Source: RGIG426 sp045639905
GTDB taxonomy: Bacteria > Bacillota > Clostridia > Oscillospirales > Acutalibacteraceae
DNA length: 35,906 nt
Assembly: GCA_045639905.1 (NCBI GenBank)
Contig: JAZUDZ010000059.1
Span: forward strand, 1-35,906
Direction of reading: 5' to 3'
Made by a program: the position numbers and the translations under genes. Below, piece by piece: positions 14,909-23,397 of the stretch (the first letter of the stretch is position 1; each line of letters opens with the position of its first letter). The notes below the pieces were generated by a model. The model was not told the origin of the DNA, made no database searches, and worked only from the letters and a program-made list of their open reading frames with translations.

Positions 14909-15376
14909 ATGCGAGTTGTATACCAGCGTGTTTCCGCCGCTTCCGTCACAGTTGACGGGACGCTATGCGGCACTATTGAAAAGGGAGCGGTTTTGCTTGT
15001 CGGAATCGGTCCGAATGATACGGAAGAAGAAAGCCGTCTCCTTGCAAAAAAATGTGCCGAAACCCGCGTGTTTAGTGACGAGAACGACAAGATGAACCTT
15101 TCCGTCAAAGATATTGACGGCGGCTTTTTGGTCATTCCGAACTTTACCCTTTATGGCAGCTGCCGCCACGGCCGACGTCCGGACTTTACCGGCGCAGGAA
15201 AGCCGGAAATGGCCAACGCACTTTTCGAACGTTTCAAGCTTCATTTACAAGAAAATGATGTCCCCTATATCGCCTCCGGCATTTTCGGAGCAGATATGAA
15301 GCTGGACATTCAAGGCGACGGTCCCGTCACACTCATTTTGGATTCCGAGGACCTTAAACCGAACAAAAAGGATTGA
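14909..15376 (+). CDS. dtd: D-aminoacyl-tRNA deacylase, with altered signature motifs
   Basis: A 155-residue DTD-fold enzyme that removes D-amino acids (and glycine from tRNA-Ala) from mischarged tRNA. MRVVYQRVSAASVTVDG at the N-terminus and LYGSCRHGRRPDF are typical. The usual SQFT motif reads PNFT (77-80) and the usual NxGPVT motif reads GDGPVT (136-141). The Thr nucleophile-region residue and the Gly-Pro pair are kept. Position next to rel is a common Firmicutes arrangement and supports the assignment. The ribosome binding site is AAAAGGAG. Activity is likely but not certain given the substitutions. Confidence 0.9.
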   Translation: MRVVYQRVSAASVTVDGTLCGTIEKGAVLLVGIGPNDTEEESRLLAKKCAETRVFSDENDKMNLSVKDIDGGFLVIPNFTLYGSCRHGRRPDFTGAGKPEMANALFERFKLHLQENDVPYIASGIFGADMKLDIQGDGPVTLILDSEDLKPNKKD

Positions 15377-15380
15377 TTGT

Positions 15381-15986
15381 ATGTTTATAAAATGCATTCC
15401 CACCGGCAAGTTGTTCACCAACTGCTACCTGGTAGCGGACGATGAAAAGCACGGTGTTATCATTGACCCCGGCGATCATCCAAACAAGTTGTTGGACGAA
15501 GCAACCGCCGAAGGTGTTCAAATTGAGTCCATTTGGTTAACACACGGACATTTTGACCATCTTCTTGCCGCAAAAGAGATTATGGAAACCTTGAACATTC
15601 CTCTCTATGTTTCTCACCTGGACGAGGAAGCGCTTAACAATCCGGAACTGAACCTATTAGCCTATATGGCACCCAATCGCATTTGCGAACTGAAAGCAAC
15701 CGACGTCCTTCACGAAGGGGACGTGGTTTACGCCGGCACAATTCCGTTCACGGTTTGGGAAACCCCCGGGCACACCCCCGGCAGCCTTTGCTTTGTATGC
15801 CCACAGGAGGGAATTTTGTTTTCCGGTGATACACTTTTTGATGGCGGATGGGGACGGACCGATTTACGCGGAGGCGATGAGCTTGCCCTAAAACATTCGC
15901 TGAATCGTTTGTTTTCTCTTTCCCGCCCCTATCATGTATATCCGGGCCATGGTGCGGATTTCCAGCTGGGAGACGACCATCTATGA
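15381..15986 (+). CDS. MBL-fold hydrolase (glyoxalase II-like)
   Basis: A 201-residue metallo-beta-lactamase-fold protein with the metal-binding motif THGHFDH (HxHxDH, about 54-60), ETPGHTPGS with the third His, FSGDTLFDGGWGRTDL with the bridging Asp, and a final PGHG. This short form is the YcbL/glyoxalase II-like subgroup, often called hydroxyacylglutathione hydrolase. Clostridia generally lack glutathione, so the true substrate is uncertain. It lies 4 bases after dtd and overlaps hemZ by 4 bases (ATGA), which suggests coupling. Confidence 0.9.
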   Translation: MFIKCIPTGKLFTNCYLVADDEKHGVIIDPGDHPNKLLDEATAEGVQIESIWLTHGHFDHLLAAKEIMETLNIPLYVSHLDEEALNNPELNLLAYMAPNRICELKATDVLHEGDVVYAGTIPFTVWETPGHTPGSLCFVCPQEGILFSGDTLFDGGWGRTDLRGGDELALKHSLNRLFSLSRPYHVYPGHGADFQLGDDHL

Positions 15987-17455
15987 TTCTGGTAACCTTA
16001 GATCACGATTTTCACTACGAAACCGCTAATATTTGCCGGTTGTTTGTTCCCCATGAAAAAATCAAAATTGTCAAAGAACTGCCTCCTGTTTGCGAGGAAC
16101 TTCTTGCCGTCACACGAATTACGGAAGACCATACAGGAGCTCATCTTTTTTGCCGACTGGAAATTGATGGTGAAGGAGAAAATCTGGAAGGATTTGTCCC
16201 GTCCGATCATCCGGCATACACCGGAGAATGTGAACTTCGATTGTCGACTCTTTTGTATCATCTTCTTTGCAGAATGTTTGACACAACACAAAGTTGGGGC
16301 GTACTGACAGGCATTCGGCCGGTTAAACTGCTTCGACAGAAAACCGCCCTTTTGGGAGAAAAAGAAGCAGACATTCTCTTTCGCGAAACCTTTTTGGTCA
16401 ATGAAGCAAAAATGCAGCTGGCCAAAGAAACTTTGAAACGGGAAAACGCCATTTTGTCTCTTTCCAAACCAAATTCTTTCAGTTTATATCTGTCTGTCCC
16501 GTTTTGTCCGACACGGTGTGATTATTGTTCCTTTGTGTCACACACAACCGACCGTTCCATTTCCCTTATTCCGGAATATGTCACCCTTCTTCAAGAAGAA
16601 ATCCGAGCAACCTCTCAAATTGCAAAAGATTTAGGTTTGCAACTGGAAACGGTTTATATGGGCGGTGGCACTCCCACCACTCTCTCCGCCAAACAGATGG
16701 AAGCCGTTTTAAAAGCCGTTTGTGATTCCATGGATATGACACATTTGCGCGAGTTTACGGTTGAAGCCGGTCGGGCGGATACTATCACCAAAGAAAAACT
16801 GGAGGCCATAAAAGCATGTGGCGTTCCCCGCATCAGCATTAACCCTCAAACCCTTCACAACTCGGTTTTGGAAGCAATCGGGCGGAAGCATACCGTGGAG
16901 CAGTTCTACGATGCTTATAACCTGGCAAAGCAAATCGGATTCGATGTTATCAACACGGATCTCATAGCAGGACTGCCGACTGACACGGTCGAAGGATTCC
17001 GGGAAACTTTGGACGGTATTATTAACCTACACCCGGAAAACATAACCGTTCATACTCTTTCCATGAAACGTGCTTCCAATCTGGTGGTTCGCCATCGTAC
17101 CGATATCGGAAAGAAGGAAGAAACCCCTCAAATGGTTCAGTCTTCCGTAACTGCCTTGAGCCAAAACGGGTATGTTCCCTATTACCTGTATCGGCAAGGC
17201 AGGACCGTAGGCAATCAGGAAAATGTCGGTTGGTCGCTCCCCGGAAAAGAAGGACTGTATAATGTCTTTATTATGGATGAGACACATACCATTCTCGGTT
17301 GTGGAGCAGGAGCCGTCACAAAATTAAAAGAGCCTTCCGGCCCTTATATTGAACGCATTTTCAACTATAAATTCCCATATGAATACAACGCAAGATTTTC
17401 GGATATGCTTGAGCGGAAATCCGGCATTACCGATTTCTATAAAAAATACAATTAA
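15983..17455 (+). CDS. hemZ: HemZ-type radical SAM protein (coproporphyrinogen dehydrogenase-like)
   Basis: A 490-residue radical SAM enzyme. After an N-terminal domain of about 160 residues special to HemZ comes the iron-sulfur motif PFCPTRCDYCSF (CxxxCxxC), then MGGGTPTTLS and the HemN-like barrel (VEAGRADTITKEKL; RISINPQTLHNSVLEAIGR; DLIAGLPTDT). HemZ proteins are annotated as oxygen-independent coproporphyrinogen III oxidases, but no other haem gene is present here and the real reaction may differ. The start ATG overlaps the upstream stop. The position after rel-dtd-MBL is a frequent Clostridia order. Confidence 0.9.
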   Translation: MILVTLDHDFHYETANICRLFVPHEKIKIVKELPPVCEELLAVTRITEDHTGAHLFCRLEIDGEGENLEGFVPSDHPAYTGECELRLSTLLYHLLCRMFDTTQSWGVLTGIRPVKLLRQKTALLGEKEADILFRETFLVNEAKMQLAKETLKRENAILSLSKPNSFSLYLSVPFCPTRCDYCSFVSHTTDRSISLIPEYVTLLQEEIRATSQIAKDLGLQLETVYMGGGTPTTLSAKQMEAVLKAVCDSMDMTHLREFTVEAGRADTITKEKLEAIKACGVPRISINPQTLHNSVLEAIGRKHTVEQFYDAYNLAKQIGFDVINTDLIAGLPTDTVEGFRETLDGIINLHPENITVHTLSMKRASNLVVRHRTDIGKKEETPQMVQSSVTALSQNGYVPYYLYRQGRTVGNQENVGWSLPGKEGLYNVFIMDETHTILGCGAGAVTKLKEPSGPYIERIFNYKFPYEYNARFSDMLERKSGITDFYKKYN

Positions 17456-17471
17456 AAGGAGAAAACCCATC

Positions 17472-17885
17472 ATGACATTTGAAGAATTATTAAACAAAGC
17501 AAAATACGGAGCGGAAAAAGTTGGTCAAAAAGCCTCCGATTTATATGAAGTCACACGCTTGAAAATGGCCATTTCCGATGTTGAAAAGGAAATTAAAGAA
17601 AATTATGAAGGACTCGGCAGACTTTTGTACGACGGTCGCAAATCCGGCGAAGATATCGAGGAAATGATTGCCTCCTGTATTGCCAACATTGACGATTTGC
17701 AGCAGGAAGTTGCCATCCTTCGTGATCAGGTTTGCGATTTTAAGAATGTTCGCAAATGTGCCGAGTGCGGTGCCGTCAATCCCATTGATGCTGATTTTTG
17801 CAACAAGTGCGGCGCCCCGCTGGTTTCTGCTTGGACAGAAGTCACGAATGATGCAACGGAAATTCCCGAGGACGAAGCCGAATAA
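17472..17885 (+). CDS. Zinc-ribbon protein with N-terminal coiled coil
   Basis: A 137-residue protein, last in the recJ operon. Residues 1-90 are strongly helical and charged (KAKYGAEKVGQKASDLYEVTRLKMAISDVEKEI), likely coiled coil. A C-terminal zinc ribbon has CAECGAVNPIDADFCNKCG (CxxC-12-CxxC), followed by an acidic tail. I do not recognise a named family; such proteins are common in Clostridia and uncharacterised. The ATG at 17472 has AAAGGAG; the longer reading frame upstream overlaps hemZ and is not used. Confidence 0.8.
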   Translation: MTFEELLNKAKYGAEKVGQKASDLYEVTRLKMAISDVEKEIKENYEGLGRLLYDGRKSGEDIEEMIASCIANIDDLQQEVAILRDQVCDFKNVRKCAECGAVNPIDADFCNKCGAPLVSAWTEVTNDATEIPEDEAE

Positions 17886-17901
17886 CTAAGTATTACACAA
17901 A

Positions 17902-17927
17902 AAGCCCGTGAGAATTCTCACGGGCTT
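17902..17927. terminator. Bidirectional terminator, perfect 26-base palindrome
   Basis: AAGCCCGTGAGAA and its exact complement abut with no spacer, between two converging genes (stops at 17885 and 17950). In RNA the central bases must open to form a loop. A-rich sequence on the left and TTAATCTTTT on the right would give U tracts on both strands. Confidence 0.8.
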
Positions 17928-17949
17928 AATCTTTTACATTTCAATTGTG

Positions 17950-18936
17950 TCACCGTAGTTCCACAAGCACTGCTTCTTCCGAATCAAAATAATCACTTGT
18001 ATCGCTGCTTAAGCCGCTTGCTTTCCATGCTTGTTCAAACGTAATAGAAGGCAAGTTACTCAAATAGACATATGTCTGCTCCTTTGCGGCATTATGCAGC
18101 TTACCGGAAATCTCAAGACGATATTTATAGGAAACGCCATCGCACATCCACGTGCCGTCTTTCATTTCCGAATATGTCTTTCTGTTTCCTTTTGTCGTAT
18201 TCTTCACATTTCCGTTACTCGAGGATTGATTTTCAATAAACTGCTCCAGCAATAAAGAACAGGTATCATGACGTGTTTGCACTTTCTCGCCGGATGCGGA
18301 ACCGCCCATAATACGGACACCGAAATATAAATCTTTCGGCATATCCACACCCCAGTATGATGCACTGTAATCACTTTGGCTCCAGTTCCAGTAGTGATTC
18401 TCTTCATCATATCCGACACCCTTTACGGAAAGCTCATCAAAAAAGACAGCAGTTCCGGAGGAATCCGTCAGTTTTTCCAGATATTCCGAATAGCAGTCCG
18501 CATCAAACGCAAAAAACATACTGTCCGCACTTACCATATAAGCCATAAGTTTTTGACTGTTCATTTCGGCGGCAGGGCTCTTAGTCCCGCCCACATATTG
18601 TGCCAGCGGCAGGTTTTCCACGTCAACTACGATTTTTCCGTCTCCGTTTAAATCGTCTCCATACTTGGCCAGTTCTTCTTCCATTCCCTTGATACTTTCA
18701 CTTTCAATGGATGCCTTTGTGACCAGGGTCAGCATATAATCCGGTTTGACGGTTGTCACCATTTGGTAAACACCAATAAAAATAATCACCAATAATGCAA
18801 TAGCGGCAAACACCCACCATTTATAGTAATACCAAAAGTTTTGAAATTTCTCTTTTGGAGTTTGCGGTTCCTCGGGTCGCAGGTCCGGTTGCAGTTCCTC
18901 TTTGGAAACACCCGCCAAAGCCATTTCTCTCGCCAT
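17950..18936 (-). CDS. Membrane-anchored protein of unknown function
   Basis: A 328-residue protein that I do not recognise. It has a cytoplasmic N-terminus rich in Pro/Glu/Lys (1-33), one membrane helix (about 35-58, preceded by the aromatic stretch FWYYYKWW), and a large outside domain. The outside domain includes DDLNGDGKIVVDVE (about 94-107), similar to a calcium-binding loop but probably a conserved structural segment. An ATG at 18936 with GGGAAGGG ahead of it is preferred to an ATG nine codons upstream. It is monocistronic, with its own promoter, divergent from the sodium symporter. Confidence 0.7.
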   Translation of the reverse strand: MAREMALAGVSKEELQPDLRPEEPQTPKEKFQNFWYYYKWWVFAAIALLVIIFIGVYQMVTTVKPDYMLTLVTKASIESESIKGMEEELAKYGDDLNGDGKIVVDVENLPLAQYVGGTKSPAAEMNSQKLMAYMVSADSMFFAFDADCYSEYLEKLTDSSGTAVFFDELSVKGVGYDEENHYWNWSQSDYSASYWGVDMPKDLYFGVRIMGGSASGEKVQTRHDTCSLLLEQFIENQSSSNGNVKNTTKGNRKTYSEMKDGTWMCDGVSYKYRLEISGKLHNAAKEQTYVYLSNLPSITFEQAWKASGLSSDTSDYFDSEEAVLVELR

Positions 18937-18975
18937 GTAACACCCTTCCCTTCTCATAAACACTTGCTACACCTT

Positions 18976-19004
18976 AGTATATCACACTTTTTTGACATTG
19001 TGAA
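18976..19004 (-). promoter_or_regulatory. Promoter of the membrane-anchored unknown
   Basis: On the minus strand TTCACA (19004-18999), 17 bases, then TATACT (18981-18976), about 40 bases before the ATG. Confidence 0.65.
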
Positions 19005-19062
19005 GTTTTGTGTAAAGTTAAAAAGCTTTACAACATTTTTGACCCATTCTTATGATTGCCTA

Positions 19063-19090
19063 TTGAACAAAATCAAAAAAATGCTATAAT
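19063..19090 (+). promoter_or_regulatory. Promoter of the NSS symporter
   Basis: TTGAAC (19063-19068), 16 bases, then a perfect TATAAT (19085-19090) with an upstream TG (extended -10). Confidence 0.7.
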
Positions 19091-19133
19091 AGTTAGACGT
19101 GCGACTAACAAATTGATTAAGGAGAATTACATC

Positions 19134-20618
19134 ATGAAGAAAAAAGTTGGTTTTGCCAGCTCATTTGGGTTTATCATGGCCGCTGCCGGTTCAGCTGTTG
19201 GCCTCGGAAACCTGTGGGGCTTCCCGTACAAAGCCGCAAAAGGCGGCGGAGCAGCATTTGTTTTGGTCTATATTGCCTGCGTTATTTTTATCGGTGCCGT
19301 TGCTATGCTGACGGAAATGCTGATCGGTAAACGTGCTCACGCAAACCCCATCACCTCATACAAATCCATCAACAAGCACATTGGTTGGTTTGGTGTTATT
19401 TCCGTTCTGATTCCGTTTTTCATCACCTGTTACTATTGTGTTTTGGGTGGCTGGACTGTCAAATATACGGTCAACTCTTTCGCAGGGAACACCGGAATTG
19501 TCAGCACCTTCTCTGTGAACACATGGGAAGTCATTTTGTTCACCGTCATCTTTATTTTGCTTGCTTTGCTGACCATCAGCAACGGTGTTTCCAACGGTAT
19601 CGAAAAGCTTTCAAAGGTTTTAATGCCCTGTCTCTTCGTTATTTTGATAGGGATTGTCATTTACTCCCTGTGTCTTGGCGATGGTGTCAAAGAAGGCCTG
19701 GAGTTTTACATCAAACCTGATTTTTCACAGCTGAACTTCAGTACGATTTTACTGGCTATGGGACAAGCCTTTTGGTCTTTGTCCATCGGCATGGGAATTA
19801 TGATTACCTACGGTTCCTACTGCGGAAGTGAAATCAACCTGGTAAAATCTACCGGTTTAATTTGTCTGTGCGATACCGTCGTTGCTCTTTTGGCAGGACT
19901 TGCCATTTTCCCGGCCGTTGCACACTTTGATCCTTCCCTTTTAGACGGATCCAAAGGCATTGCCCTGATTTACATTATTCTTCCGGAAGTTTTTGAATCC
20001 ATGGGCTTCATCGGCAAAATCATTTCCTTCTTCTTCTTTGCCATGGTTACCATTGCCGCTTTAACCTCTATCATTTCTCTGTATGAAGTTTGCACACAGT
20101 TTGTTATTCAGAAATTCCATGCAAAAAGAACCATCTCCATCATCGTTGTCAGCATTATTTGCCTGCTGATTTCTATTCCGATTGGTATTTCCCTCGGGCA
20201 CGTCGGCATTTTGGAAGAATCCGGCCCCGCCCTCTTTGGTATGGACTGGCTTTCCTTCTTTGACGAAGTAACCAACACCGTTATGATGCCGATTTGTGCT
20301 TTGTTTGCTTGCATCACCGTCGGGTGGATCATTAAGCCAAAGAATGCCTTAGACCATCTGTCAGAGCACGGTTCTCCCATGCCGAACTTTATGCGTTCAA
20401 TCTATTCTGTCTTCGTCAAGTACATCACCCCGATCCTGATTGTAAGCGTTGAAATCGGCGGATTAATTGACGAAATAAAGGCCGGCAAAATCGGAGTTGT
20501 CGTCACAGCATTCGTTTTAATGGCCATTTGCATTGCCGTCTATTATATGTTCCTCGTAAACATTGACACCGGTACAAACAAAGACGAAATACTCCCCGAT
20601 GAAAAAACAAAAGATTAA
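19134..20618 (+). CDS. Sodium-dependent transporter of the NSS (SNF) family
   Basis: A 494-residue membrane protein with about 11-12 helices that takes up an amino acid or related solute with sodium. The N-terminal helix carries the family signature SSFGFIMAAAGSAVGLGNLWGFPYKA (sodium and substrate site with the unwound GSAVGLGN segment). GGGAAFVLVYI and the helix 6 region AFWSLSIGMGIMITYGSY follow, all typical of bacterial NSS proteins such as MhsT/LeuT. The substrate is not predictable. The ATG at 19134 with AAGGAGAATTACATC is chosen; the longer frame starts inside the promoter. Confidence 0.93.
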   Translation: MKKKVGFASSFGFIMAAAGSAVGLGNLWGFPYKAAKGGGAAFVLVYIACVIFIGAVAMLTEMLIGKRAHANPITSYKSINKHIGWFGVISVLIPFFITCYYCVLGGWTVKYTVNSFAGNTGIVSTFSVNTWEVILFTVIFILLALLTISNGVSNGIEKLSKVLMPCLFVILIGIVIYSLCLGDGVKEGLEFYIKPDFSQLNFSTILLAMGQAFWSLSIGMGIMITYGSYCGSEINLVKSTGLICLCDTVVALLAGLAIFPAVAHFDPSLLDGSKGIALIYIILPEVFESMGFIGKIISFFFFAMVTIAALTSIISLYEVCTQFVIQKFHAKRTISIIVVSIICLLISIPIGISLGHVGILEESGPALFGMDWLSFFDEVTNTVMMPICALFACITVGWIIKPKNALDHLSEHGSPMPNFMRSIYSVFVKYITPILIVSVEIGGLIDEIKAGKIGVVVTAFVLMAICIAVYYMFLVNIDTGTNKDEILPDEKTKD

Positions 20619-20620
20619 CT

Positions 20621-20655
20621 AAAAAAGGAACGAGACAAAATCTCGTTCCTTTTTT
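20621..20655. terminator. Bidirectional terminator between the symporter and the YolD gene
   Basis: A 15-bp stem AAAAAAGGAACGAGA/TCTCGTTCCTTTTTT (20621-20635 with 20641-20655) with a 5-base loop. It begins two bases after one stop codon and overlaps the other, and U tracts are built into the stem on both strands. Confidence 0.88.
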
Positions 20656-21076
20656 AGTCGTTTTCCCATTCAGAAAACCCGGACACGGAAAAAATATCCG
20701 CAATATTAATCGGGTCTTCGTCGACGAGTACCACCTGTTTTTTCTCTAAATTAATCTTTTGAAAAACACCTTCCGTGATTCGATAAGCCCCGCCGACTTT
20801 TCTGTCGTCCGGGCAAAACCATGTAATGGATATCGTCGGATGTTGATCCTTTATTTCTTCCAAATGTTGCAGTTTCCGGTTTAATCGTTCTATTTCACCC
20901 TCGTCCAATTCCACACGGCCATCCGTCAGTCTCCCCGTTTCGCCGATCAGTGCATCATATCCTGTCAGAGCAGCAAACGGAGCAAACTGGGCGGCCCTGT
21001 CTATCATGGACATCGAGGGTCTTCCCGAAACGGTCGGACGTTCCCGATTAATAATATCTTCATATGCAAACGTCAT
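20654..21076 (-). CDS. YolD-like family protein
   Basis: A 140-residue protein with the YolD motif MSMIDRAAQFAPFAALTGYDALIGE (about 22-46), followed by a charged helix (GEIERLNRKLQHLEEI) and a WYL-like beta domain (ITWFCPDDRKVGGAYRITEGVFQKIN). YolD-like proteins usually sit beside a UvrX/UmuC-type polymerase in Firmicutes and are thought to help or regulate it. Here it follows the polymerase by 9 bases, its ribosome binding site overlaps the polymerase stop codon (TGAGGA), and it should be induced with it by DNA damage. Confidence 0.88.
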   Translation of the reverse strand: MTFAYEDIINRERPTVSGRPSMSMIDRAAQFAPFAALTGYDALIGETGRLTDGRVELDEGEIERLNRKLQHLEEIKDQHPTISITWFCPDDRKVGGAYRITEGVFQKINLEKKQVVLVDEDPINIADIFSVSGFSEWEND

Positions 21077-21085
21077 TGATTATCC

Positions 21086-22609
21086 TCAGGCTTTATGTCC
21101 GCCGATTTGCTCATTGCGGTCCTTGGCCGTTGCTCCTTCTTCTAAATTCATACCACGCAAAATGGCATTCTTTCCGAACTTCTTCTTAATTCCCAAAATA
21201 GCTTCCTGCCGTTTGTGCTCTCGTCGAAGTTGTTCTTCTTCCTGCTCCTGTTTCTTTTCCCTATCTTCATAATCCGTAAAGAAATCCAGTTGCTCGTTTT
21301 CCGGAGACGAAGACGGCAGCCCCTCCGGCATGATTTTTTCGGCAACCACATACATCCGGCGCACCAGCAAATTCGGATCTACAATACGGTCAAACAACTC
21401 CATCACCGCGTCCAGTATCAACTTGGTTGACGATGTCCGTCGATGAATATGTACGGTGCCGTGTGCACTTTTGGGAACCTGCCGGCCGTATCGGTCTATT
21501 TCAACCTTTCCGGAATATTTGGAATCACGAACCGGTCCCGCCAAATTGTCAATATCATATCCGACGGTCAATGTCATTTGATCGGTTTCCAAATGTTTGT
21601 CAACCAAATCCAAAACCAGCAGGTCCGTCATTTCCTTCATCACCAATTTGGCTTTTTCAAATGGATAGGGGCTTTGAAGCACCTGTCCGGAACTGAGGCT
21701 GTTGGTTTGCGGGCGAAATGCTTTAATATCGGCAATCGTACATGGTTCATACCCCCACGCATGGTCAATCAGCAGCTCCGCATTGATGCCGAACAAGCGG
21801 TATAAAAGGTCCGGGTTATGCGTATCTTCGGCCCCTCCCAAAGAGCATCGGGCCACATCCCCCATTGTATACATGCCATATTTTTGAAGCTTTTTGGCAT
21901 ACCCGTTTCCGATTCGCCAAAAATCCGTCAACGGACGATGGTCCCACAAAAGACGCCGATACTGCATTTCATCAAGCTCGGCAATTCGAACACCATCTTC
22001 ATCCGCCGGCATCTTCTTCGCCACAATATCCATGGCAATTTTACAAACATACATGTTCGTTCCAACCCCGGCTGTGGCAGTAATCCCGGTCTCTTTCAAA
22101 ACATCCCGAATCATCTGCATGGCCAGTTCCCGACCGGTCATATGATATGTGTTTAAATATCGGGTTGCATCGATAAAGACTTCATCCACCGAGTAGACAT
22201 GCATATCTTCCGGAGCTACATATCTGAGATATATTTGATAAATCTGCGAACTGATTTGCATATAACGAGCCATTTGCGGCGGTGCAACCAAGTACGAAAG
22301 CTTTTTTTTGTTGTCCCGTTTGAGTTCGGATGCAATATGGGACTCACCCGTAAACTCTTTGCCTCCTGCAAGAGTTTTCCGCACCGCATTTACCTCTTTC
22401 ACTTTTTGCACAACCTCAAACAGTCTCGGCCGTCCGGGAACCCCGAAAGATTTTAAAGCAGGGGATACCGCAAGACAAATCGTTTTTTCCGTTCGTGTCG
22501 GATCGGCAACCACCAAATTGGTGTCCAGCGGGTCCAGTCCTCTGTCAACACATTCCACAGAAGCGTAGAAGGACTTCAAATCGATTGCAATATAGGTTCT
22601 GCTTTCCAT
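21086..22609 (-). CDS. Y-family DNA polymerase (UvrX/UmuC-like)
   Basis: A 507-residue translesion polymerase. Catalytic residues are visible in AIDLKSFYASVEC (Asp10, with the steric-gate Tyr/Phe region) and VYSVDEVFIDAT (Asp142-Glu143). Then follow the helix-hairpin-helix thumb (TDFWRIGNGYAKKLQKYGMYTMGDVAR) and the little-finger domain. The C-terminus is a charged region rich in Glu/Arg/Lys (about 445-507) with no clear beta-clamp motif. It resembles the YqjW/UvrX group. The start ATG follows GAGGAGAAGG. A LexA box overlaps the promoter, so SOS control is expected. Confidence 0.93.
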   Translation of the reverse strand: MESRTYIAIDLKSFYASVECVDRGLDPLDTNLVVADPTRTEKTICLAVSPALKSFGVPGRPRLFEVVQKVKEVNAVRKTLAGGKEFTGESHIASELKRDNKKKLSYLVAPPQMARYMQISSQIYQIYLRYVAPEDMHVYSVDEVFIDATRYLNTYHMTGRELAMQMIRDVLKETGITATAGVGTNMYVCKIAMDIVAKKMPADEDGVRIAELDEMQYRRLLWDHRPLTDFWRIGNGYAKKLQKYGMYTMGDVARCSLGGAEDTHNPDLLYRLFGINAELLIDHAWGYEPCTIADIKAFRPQTNSLSSGQVLQSPYPFEKAKLVMKEMTDLLVLDLVDKHLETDQMTLTVGYDIDNLAGPVRDSKYSGKVEIDRYGRQVPKSAHGTVHIHRRTSSTKLILDAVMELFDRIVDPNLLVRRMYVVAEKIMPEGLPSSSPENEQLDFFTDYEDREKKQEQEEEQLRREHKRQEAILGIKKKFGKNAILRGMNLEEGATAKDRNEQIGGHKA

Positions 22610-22637
22610 TGTCCTTCTCCTCTCTTTGACTTCTTTC

Positions 22638-22666
22638 AGTATACAACAATCCGGTCACAAATTCAA
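22638..22666 (-). promoter_or_regulatory. Promoter of the polymerase-YolD operon
   Basis: On the minus strand TTGAAT (22666-22661), 17 bases, then TATACT (22643-22638). The LexA box abuts and overlaps the upstream edge of the -35. Confidence 0.75.
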
Positions 22667-22680
22667 GAACATTTGTTCTT
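22665..22680. promoter_or_regulatory. LexA (DinR/SOS) box
   Basis: AAGAACATTTGTTCTT is a perfect inverted repeat containing GAAC-N4-GTTC (22667-22678), the Firmicutes LexA operator core. It sits between the sfsA stop codon and the -35 of the polymerase operon, where bound LexA would block RNA polymerase. Confidence 0.88.
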
Positions 22681-22681
22681 T

Positions 22682-23377
22682 TCATAATTGGATTGGAATT
22701 TCCCGATCAATGGTTAAGGTGTCCGGAGTCACTTTGCAGTCCAGTGCCAAAACATTTACCCCCGCCGACGCAACCTGACGCAAGGTCTCTCCGAATTCCG
22801 GATCTGTTGCATCATTAGGAGAAAAAACGGTACATTCTTTCATTTGCAAGACAATCAGCAGGTAGGCCTCGTACCCTTCCTCCTTTGCCCTCAGAAGTTC
22901 GCGAAGGTGTTTCGTTCCACGCAAGGTCGGTGCATCCGGGAAACGCGCAACACCATCCTGTTCCAGTGTGCATCCTTTCACTTCTAAAAAAATCCTGCGA
23001 TTTCCAGCCCGAACAAAAAAATCAAAACGGGAATCACCAAATGTTTTCTCACGAAAGATCTCGGCCCCGAGACCAAAAAGATTTCCCGCCTTCAGCCATT
23101 CTTCCACAACATCATTGGGAATTTGAGAATCCATATTCACAAGCAAATCAGGCTTTCCCTGTCTTTTTTTCATAACCGCAATCAGGTCATATGCGGTTTT
23201 TCGGTTTGGATTGGAAGATTTTTCCAGATAAACCGTATTTCCCTCTTCAAGCAGTTCCCGGCATCGACCGGTATTCTTAACGTGAACCGTTTCCGTTTTT
23301 CCGCCGATTTCCACGTGCGCGATGAAACGGTTGGGGCGATCTCGAAAAACCCCCTCACATATTTGTTTGTATTGCAT
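22682..23377 (-). CDS. sfsA: SfsA family protein
   Basis: A 231-residue protein of the SfsA family, first linked to sugar fermentation in E. coli. It has an N-terminal OB-fold (FIAHVEIGGKTETVHVKNTGRCRELL) and a nuclease-like C-terminal domain. The family signatures DSRFDFFV and RIFLEVKGCTL (Asp...Glu-Val-Lys, PD-(D/E)XK-like) are intact, followed by FPDAPTLRGTKHL. The biochemical role is still unclear. The ribosome binding site is weak (GGGTGAT). The gene diverges from plsC and has an extended -10 promoter. Confidence 0.92.
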   Translation of the reverse strand: MQYKQICEGVFRDRPNRFIAHVEIGGKTETVHVKNTGRCRELLEEGNTVYLEKSSNPNRKTAYDLIAVMKKRQGKPDLLVNMDSQIPNDVVEEWLKAGNLFGLGAEIFREKTFGDSRFDFFVRAGNRRIFLEVKGCTLEQDGVARFPDAPTLRGTKHLRELLRAKEEGYEAYLLIVLQMKECTVFSPNDATDPEFGETLRQVASAGVNVLALDCKVTPDTLTIDREIPIQL

Positions 23378-23397
23378 ACATATATCACCCGATTTTG

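Noticed and set aside
18625..18700. Dockerin or EF-hand in the membrane-anchored unknown
   Set aside because: Only one DLNGDGK segment is present, without the second loop or the LRK-type helix, so it is not a dockerin.
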